NCBI GenBank assembly: GCA_964425225.1
Contig: CAYRMD010000002.1
Coordinates: 1 to 64,000 of the forward strand
Direction: 5' to 3'
DNA: 64,000 nt
DNA from: BPJU01 sp964425225
GTDB lineage: Bacteria; Planctomycetota; Planctomycetia; Pirellulales; Pirellulaceae
Part shown: positions 63,794-64,000 of the stretch, piece by piece
Numbering within the stretch: the stretch's first letter is position 1
Layout of the letters: each line of letters begins with the position of its first letter
Notes under the pieces: generated by a model
What the model saw: only the letters and a program-made list of their open reading frames with translations
Database searches by the model: none
What the model was told of the DNA's origin: nothing
Made by a program: the position numbers and the translations under genes

Positions 63794-64000
63794 TTATCGC
63801 CTGGATGCCCGCTCGGGTGGATCGGCCACGGCCGCCGGCTCCCGATACGGTTCCTCCATCAATTTCCAGCCGTTCGGAACCGCCGGTTCATAGAAGTCAC
63901 GCGACCATAGCTTCAATTCGTTCAACAGATCTTGAAAGGTCCAATTGACTTGCCGCTTTTCGAAAACAAAGACCTCCCGATGCGAGCTGCGACCATCGTT
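63794..64000 (-). CDS. partial protein, C-terminal end only
   Basis: A minus-strand frame runs in from the right edge to a TAA at 63794-63796, giving 68 residues that include VFVFEKRQVNWTFQDLLNEL and YEPAVPNGWKLMEEPYREP. No family is recognised. It ends 35 bases from the TerB-like gene, tail to tail. The frame is uninterrupted and the gap is small, so it is probably the end of a real gene that starts beyond the window. Confidence 0.55.
   Translation of the reverse strand, partial: NDGRSSHREVFVFEKRQVNWTFQDLLNELKLWSRDFYEPAVPNGWKLMEEPYREPAAVADPPERASRR

Noticed and set aside
1..64000. CRISPR array, prophage or known defence cluster
   Set aside because: No regularly spaced repeats with unique spacers, no Cas, phage structural or integrase genes were seen in any frame.

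Overview
The window looks like a chromosomal piece of a planctomycete (Planctomycetota, probably Pirellulales-like). This is inferred from gene content: a PSCyt1/DUF1549/DUF1553 cytochrome-type protein paired with a Tat-exported DUF1501 protein, several Gfo/Idh/MocA oxidoreductases, a eukaryote-like Ser/Thr kinase, exported beta-propeller, kelch and FG-GAP/UnbV proteins, a CE15-like esterase, and long gene-poor spacers rich in short dispersed repeats. No rRNA, tRNA, CRISPR array, prophage or intact insertion sequence was recognised.

Layout. 1-6.9 kb: IS630 transposase remnant, a lone FtsX-type permease, an IlvD/Edd-family dehydratase, a Gfo/Idh/MocA oxidoreductase and an FmdB-type zinc-ribbon protein. 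7-21.8 kb: exported S9 peptidase, a broken FG-GAP/UnbV gene, a beta-propeller gene coupled to a DUF2071 gene, a PQQ-type propeller, a frameshifted corA, a CE15-like esterase, an Rhs fragment and a kinase with four zinc ribbons. This part is visibly decaying: three genes are broken and the spacers are long. 22.6-27.5 kb: GNAT acetyltransferase, then argB-argD-argF-rph on the minus strand. 27.6-35.6 kb: exported hydrolase, a large exported protein of unknown function, and an M14 carboxypeptidase followed by a zinc/manganese-type binding lipoprotein. 35.7-43.3 kb: uvrA overlapping a GH2-like protein of unknown function, a ThiF/MoeB-like E1 enzyme and a kelch/fibronectin protein. 43.7-50.6 kb: the PSCyt1/DUF1501 pair and two Gfo/Idh/MocA enzymes. 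50.6-56.3 kb: housekeeping genes hisE-hisG, and divergently miaA-aspS-sufS. 57.4-64 kb: outer-membrane barrel of the alginate-export type, speA, two small-domain proteins and a partial gene at the right edge.

Connections. argB, argD and argF make citrulline from acetylglutamate, and SpeA, 34 kb away, turns arginine into agmatine for polyamines. hisE-hisG covers the first two histidine steps. The exported hydrolases, propellers, barrel protein and oxidoreductases fit a heterotroph that breaks down complex polysaccharides and peptides outside the cytoplasm. No complete, clearly new defence or biosynthetic system is visible. The most distinctive points are a dispersed AACGCAAAGGCG repeat family at seven intergenic loci, REP-like hairpins, the kinase with four zinc ribbons, the uvrA-coupled GH2-like gene, and the pairing of a zinc peptidase with a metal-binding lipoprotein.
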